Positions 60,982 to 64,000 of a stretch of 64,000 bases of DNA are shown here, in pieces (position 1 is the first letter of the stretch; the number at the start of each line of letters is the position of its first letter). The notes below the pieces were generated by a model. The model was not told the origin of the DNA, searched no databases, and was given only the letters and a program-made list of their open reading frames with translations. The translations under genes were made by a program, and so were the position numbers. The DNA comes from Companilactobacillus ginsenosidimutans (GTDB lineage: Bacteria; Bacillota; Bacilli; Lactobacillales; Lactobacillaceae): contig NZ_CP012034.1 of NCBI RefSeq assembly GCF_001050475.1, positions 744,001-808,000 of the forward strand, in the 5' to 3' direction.

Positions 60982-62169
60982 TTATTTTAATGTGGCAGTA
61001 AATTCTCTTAAACGTTTCATTGCTTCTTTAATATCTTCCATTGATGATGCGTATGACATTCTAAAGTGACCTTCGCCACCTTCACCAAAGGCAACACCAG
61101 GTGTAACACCAACCTTGCCCTCTTCAGCCAATTTTTCAGCAAATTCAACTGAACTTAAACCAAACTCAGCAGGAATCTTTGAGAATGTGTAGAATGCACC
61201 CTTTGGCATGATTGTTTCATAACCAATGTCATTAAGTTGATCAACGATGTAGTCGCGACGTTCTTTATAGATGTCACGCATTTCAACAGCATCGTCAATC
61301 CCATTTGTCAAAGCTTCTTGAGCAGCATATTGTGCTGGGTTTGATGGACATGTAACAGTGTATGCGTGCATTTTTCCAGCATTTTCAACAAAGTCAGCAG
61401 GACCAGCAACATATCCAATTCTGTATCCAGTCATAGCATGTGATTTTGACAAACCATTTACTAAAATAGTTTTTTCAGGCATCAATTGAGTCATTGAAGT
61501 ATGTTTTACACCATATGTTAATTCAGCATAAATTTCATCTGTAATTACATACATTGGCTTGTCTTTAACAACGTCAACAATTTCTTGTAGTTGATCCTTA
61601 CTATATTCAAAACCAGTTGGGTTTCCAGGGAAGTTGAGAATCATTGCCTTAACTTTGTCTTCACCCTCACGGTCAATAACTTCTTGTAGTTTTTTACCAG
61701 TCAATTGAAAACCATCTGGAGTTGTATCAACTTGGACAGGAATTCCTCCCAACACTTTGATGATCGGAATATATAATGCAAAAGTTGGTGTTGGAACGAT
61801 GACTTTGTCACCAGGGTTAATGATTGCTGCTAGTGAAACGAAAATTGCTTCAGTTCCACCGATTGTAACGATGACTTCTGATTCAGGATCATAATTAACA
61901 TCGTAACGAGTATTCAAATATCCAGAAATGGCCTTACGTAAACCAATAATTCCACGTTGTTCTGAATAATGAGATTTATTTTCTTCAATACTCTTGATAG
62001 CTGCTTTTTTAACATGTTCAGGAACATTGAAGTCTGGTTCACCTAAAGTCAATTTGATAATTCCAGGAATTTTAGCAAATTTTACAGCAAAATATCTAAT
62101 CTGTGAGATACCCATAGGGGCAATAGTTTCGTTTACTACATTTTTTACACTTGGGTCTAACTTTGGCAT
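60982..62169 (-). CDS. Class I aminotransferase, paralogue 1
   Basis: A 395-residue PLP enzyme of fold type I, in the PatA/aspartate-type branch. LTLGEPDFNVPEHV opens the family domain, NFPGNPTG (near 185) and SKSHAMTGYRIGYVAGP (PLP Lys near 235) and RMSYA (near 370) are intact. The setting beside asd suggests N-acetyl-DAP or a similar aspartate-family transamination, but substrate is not readable from sequence. GAGGAG precedes ATG. Confidence 0.92.
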   Translation of the reverse strand: MPKLDPSVKNVVNETIAPMGISQIRYFAVKFAKIPGIIKLTLGEPDFNVPEHVKKAAIKSIEENKSHYSEQRGIIGLRKAISGYLNTRYDVNYDPESEVIVTIGGTEAIFVSLAAIINPGDKVIVPTPTFALYIPIIKVLGGIPVQVDTTPDGFQLTGKKLQEVIDREGEDKVKAMILNFPGNPTGFEYSKDQLQEIVDVVKDKPMYVITDEIYAELTYGVKHTSMTQLMPEKTILVNGLSKSHAMTGYRIGYVAGPADFVENAGKMHAYTVTCPSNPAQYAAQEALTNGIDDAVEMRDIYKERRDYIVDQLNDIGYETIMPKGAFYTFSKIPAEFGLSSVEFAEKLAEEGKVGVTPGVAFGEGGEGHFRMSYASSMEDIKEAMKRLREFTATLK

Positions 62170-62200
62170 GTAATTTTATCTCCTCATTAATAATCTAATA

Positions 62201-63397
62201 TTAGTTAATTTTTTCTAGTAATGAATCTGTAAATTTAGCTAAACGGTTGATACCTTCTTTAATATTATCCATTGAAGTAGCGTATGAAATTCTGAAGTAT
62301 CCTTCTCCGGCATCACCGAAAGCATCCCCTGGTACAACCCCAACAAGTGCTTCTTTAGCTAAACGACGGCAGAAAGTTTCTGAATCCAAATTGAATTTAA
62401 CTGGAATCTTAGGAAATACATAGAATGCTCCATCAGGTTCAACAGTCTCATAGCCCAAATCATTGAGTGCCTTAACAATATAGTCACGACGTTCTTGATA
62501 AGTCTGACGCATATCAATTGGATCATCCAATCCATTTTCCAAGGCTTCTTGAGCAGCATATTGTGCAGGGTTTGAAGGACAAGTAACAGTAAATGAGTGA
62601 ACCTTGGCAGCTTCGTCAACAAAGCCTTTTGGAGCAGCAATATAACCAATTCTATATCCTGTCATAGCATGCGATTTTGATAATCCATTAATCAAAATTG
62701 TTTGTCCAGGTAAAACAGAGGCAAATGAAGTATGTTTTTCTCCATAAACTAATTGACTATAAATTTCATCTGAAATTACCAATAATGGAGTGTCACGAAT
62801 GACATCTGCCAAAGCCTCGAGTTCTGCTTTTGAATAAACAACCCCAGTTGGGTTTCCAGGATAGTTGATAATGATAGCTTTGGCACCTTTACCTTCATGA
62901 GCTAAAACATCTTTTAACTTGTCAGGAGTCAACTTAAAGTCATCATTTGAAGTATCAACTTCAACAGGTTCTCCACCTAGAATTTCAATATCATCCATAT
63001 AGATAGAGAAAGTTGGTGTAGGAACAATGATCTTGTCGCCATGATTGATGATTGTATAAAGTGAAGTATAAATAGCTTCAGTTGCACCGATAGTTACAAT
63101 AACTTCAGTGGCTGGATCATAATTTACACCATAGTCAGTAGCAAGATAATTACTAATCGCTTTTCTCAAACCAGGAATACCTTTTTGGGGTGTGTAGTGA
63201 GAGTCATTGTCCTCAATACTCTTAACTGCAGCCTCTTTAACATGGTCAGGCACGTTGAAATCTGGTTCCCCTAAAGTTAATTTAACAATTCCTGGAATTC
63301 CGGCGATTTCTGAATTAAACATTAAAATTTTATCGTCACCAATTGGTTTAACTAATTTATTCTCAATATTCGCAACACTCTTTGATAGTTCTGGCAT
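62201..63397 (-). CDS. Class I aminotransferase, paralogue 2
   Basis: A 398-residue paralogue of the previous gene, collinear from LTLGEPDFNVPDHV to RISYATSMDNIKE, with PLP Lys in SKSHAMTGYRIGY and NYPGNPTGV present. The gap to the next gene is 31 bases. ATG 63397 has AGGGG eight bases upstream; a GTG three codons earlier is less likely. Confidence 0.92.
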   Translation of the reverse strand: MPELSKSVANIENKLVKPIGDDKILMFNSEIAGIPGIVKLTLGEPDFNVPDHVKEAAVKSIEDNDSHYTPQKGIPGLRKAISNYLATDYGVNYDPATEVIVTIGATEAIYTSLYTIINHGDKIIVPTPTFSIYMDDIEILGGEPVEVDTSNDDFKLTPDKLKDVLAHEGKGAKAIIINYPGNPTGVVYSKAELEALADVIRDTPLLVISDEIYSQLVYGEKHTSFASVLPGQTILINGLSKSHAMTGYRIGYIAAPKGFVDEAAKVHSFTVTCPSNPAQYAAQEALENGLDDPIDMRQTYQERRDYIVKALNDLGYETVEPDGAFYVFPKIPVKFNLDSETFCRRLAKEALVGVVPGDAFGDAGEGYFRISYATSMDNIKEGINRLAKFTDSLLEKIN

Positions 63398-63414
63398 TAC
63401 ATTCACCCCTATTT

Positions 63415-64000
63415 TTATTTTACAGATTCTGGCTCGAAGTCTTCAGTGAATTTTCGAATCCGACTTACAGCTTCTTTTAAATCATCTAGTGGCACAGCAT
63501 ATGATATTCTAAAATATTTGTCGCCACCCTTACCAAAAATACTACCAGGAATTACCCCAACTCTGGCATCTTTAGCAAGTTTTCTTGCAAAACTTTCTGA
63601 ATCCAAACCAAATTCATCTGGAATTCTTGGAAACACGTAAAAAGCTCCTTGTGGATTCAAAGTTTTATAACCAATATCATTTAATTCTTTGACTAAATAG
63701 TCTCGTCTTTGTTTATATATTTTACGAGTTTCGATTGGATCATTTAATCCGTTTTCTAATGCCTCTTGTGCAGCAAACTGGGCAGCATTGGTTGCGGCTG
63801 TGGTAGTAAAAGCATGCAACTTGTCTGCTTCAGCAACGAAGGCTGCCGGTGCGGCAATATATCCAATACGATAACCAGTCATTGAATGTGACTTCGAAAG
63901 ACCATTAATTAAAACGGTTTGTTCTGGAAGAACATTTGCAAATGAGACATGATTTACGTCATAAACTAATTCACTATAAATCTCATCACAAATTACAAAC
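63415..64000 (-). CDS. Class I aminotransferase, paralogue 3 (partial)
   Basis: The frame continues off the right edge. The visible part reads FVICDEIYSEL, SKSHSMTGYRIGYIAAP (PLP Lys), and RISYAVPLDDLKE, collinear with the two paralogues. It is 17 bases from paralogue 2. The N-terminal half is outside the window. Confidence 0.92.
   Translation of the reverse strand, partial: FVICDEIYSELVYDVNHVSFANVLPEQTVLINGLSKSHSMTGYRIGYIAAPAAFVAEADKLHAFTTTAATNAAQFAAQEALENGLNDPIETRKIYKQRRDYLVKELNDIGYKTLNPQGAFYVFPRIPDEFGLDSESFARKLAKDARVGVIPGSIFGKGGDKYFRISYAVPLDDLKEAVSRIRKFTEDFEPESVK

Noticed and set aside
1..64000. CRISPR arrays, restriction systems or rRNA operons
   Set aside because: None seen: no regularly spaced direct repeats, methylase/endonuclease motifs, or rRNA sequence.

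Overview
The window is a low-GC Firmicute chromosome segment, most likely from a Lactobacillaceae species (a Companilactobacillus-like Lactobacillus). The inference rests on T-box leaders on argS and leuS, an SMK-box (SAM-III) riboswitch on metK, a LexA box of Gram-positive type, WxL-like surface proteins, IS30-family elements, and lactobacillar gene content (PnuC, heme catalase, LysM/GH73 hydrolase). No species-level marker was identified.

Layout. 0-4.5 kb: a UbiA-like membrane protein, argS with its T-box, ornithine carbamoyltransferase, and a 34-residue peptide gene. 4.7-9 kb: an accessory island of small membrane proteins, a decayed S24-type phage repressor, and a decayed tyrosine integrase split by an IS30 element, ending at a tRNA-Gly gene; this looks like an eroded prophage at a tRNA site. 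9-14.4 kb: a lipoprotein, glnA, guaC, a repeat-rich spacer and a second type of IS30 element beside a transporter remnant. 14.3-20 kb: a YkcB/YkcC-like glycosyltransferase pair led by a 29-residue membrane peptide, divergent from a two-component system. 20-26 kb: two tandem, paralogous, very large secreted proteins with degenerate WxL-like C-termini. 26-31 kb: pnuC, a PAP2 phosphatase, argGH, mscL. 31-37.5 kb: small membrane and cytosolic proteins, an SOS-controlled Y-family polymerase operon, a cold-shock gene, and an XRE regulator split by an identical second copy of the IS30 element. 37.7-45 kb: NrnA-like phosphoesterase, HicB-like protein, SDR, catalase, a candidate sRNA, GNAT, an Ltp-domain protein, a lipoprotein, tRNA-Leu, nnrD. 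45-57 kb: a pentapeptide-repeat gene with an in-frame TGA, a lipid flippase, leuS, peptidoglycan hydrolase, PAP2, MFS exporter, metK, tRNA-Val and tRNA-Glu, DNA-3-methyladenine glycosylase. 57-64 kb: a P-type ATPase, a conserved hypothetical protein, asd, and three consecutive paralogous aminotransferases, the last cut by the window end.

Functionally, OTC with argG and argH gives citrulline-to-arginine capacity; asd plus the aminotransferase cluster points to the aspartate/diaminopimelate branch; the YkcBC-TCS and WxL loci form a cell-envelope block.

The most unusual features are: (1) three long imperfect palindromes (about 220-343, 12578-12760, 59703-59869) whose outer arms differ in sequence but stay complementary, with shared internal hairpins and a shared 3' CCGGA..CGG signature; (2) a conserved leader of about 45 nt in front of three unrelated envelope genes; (3) two identical IS30 copies with clean 4-bp target duplications that allow both broken genes to be rebuilt; (4) a candidate intergenic RNA with two C-rich, anti-Shine-Dalgarno-like motifs; (5) several very short, well-positioned peptide genes.
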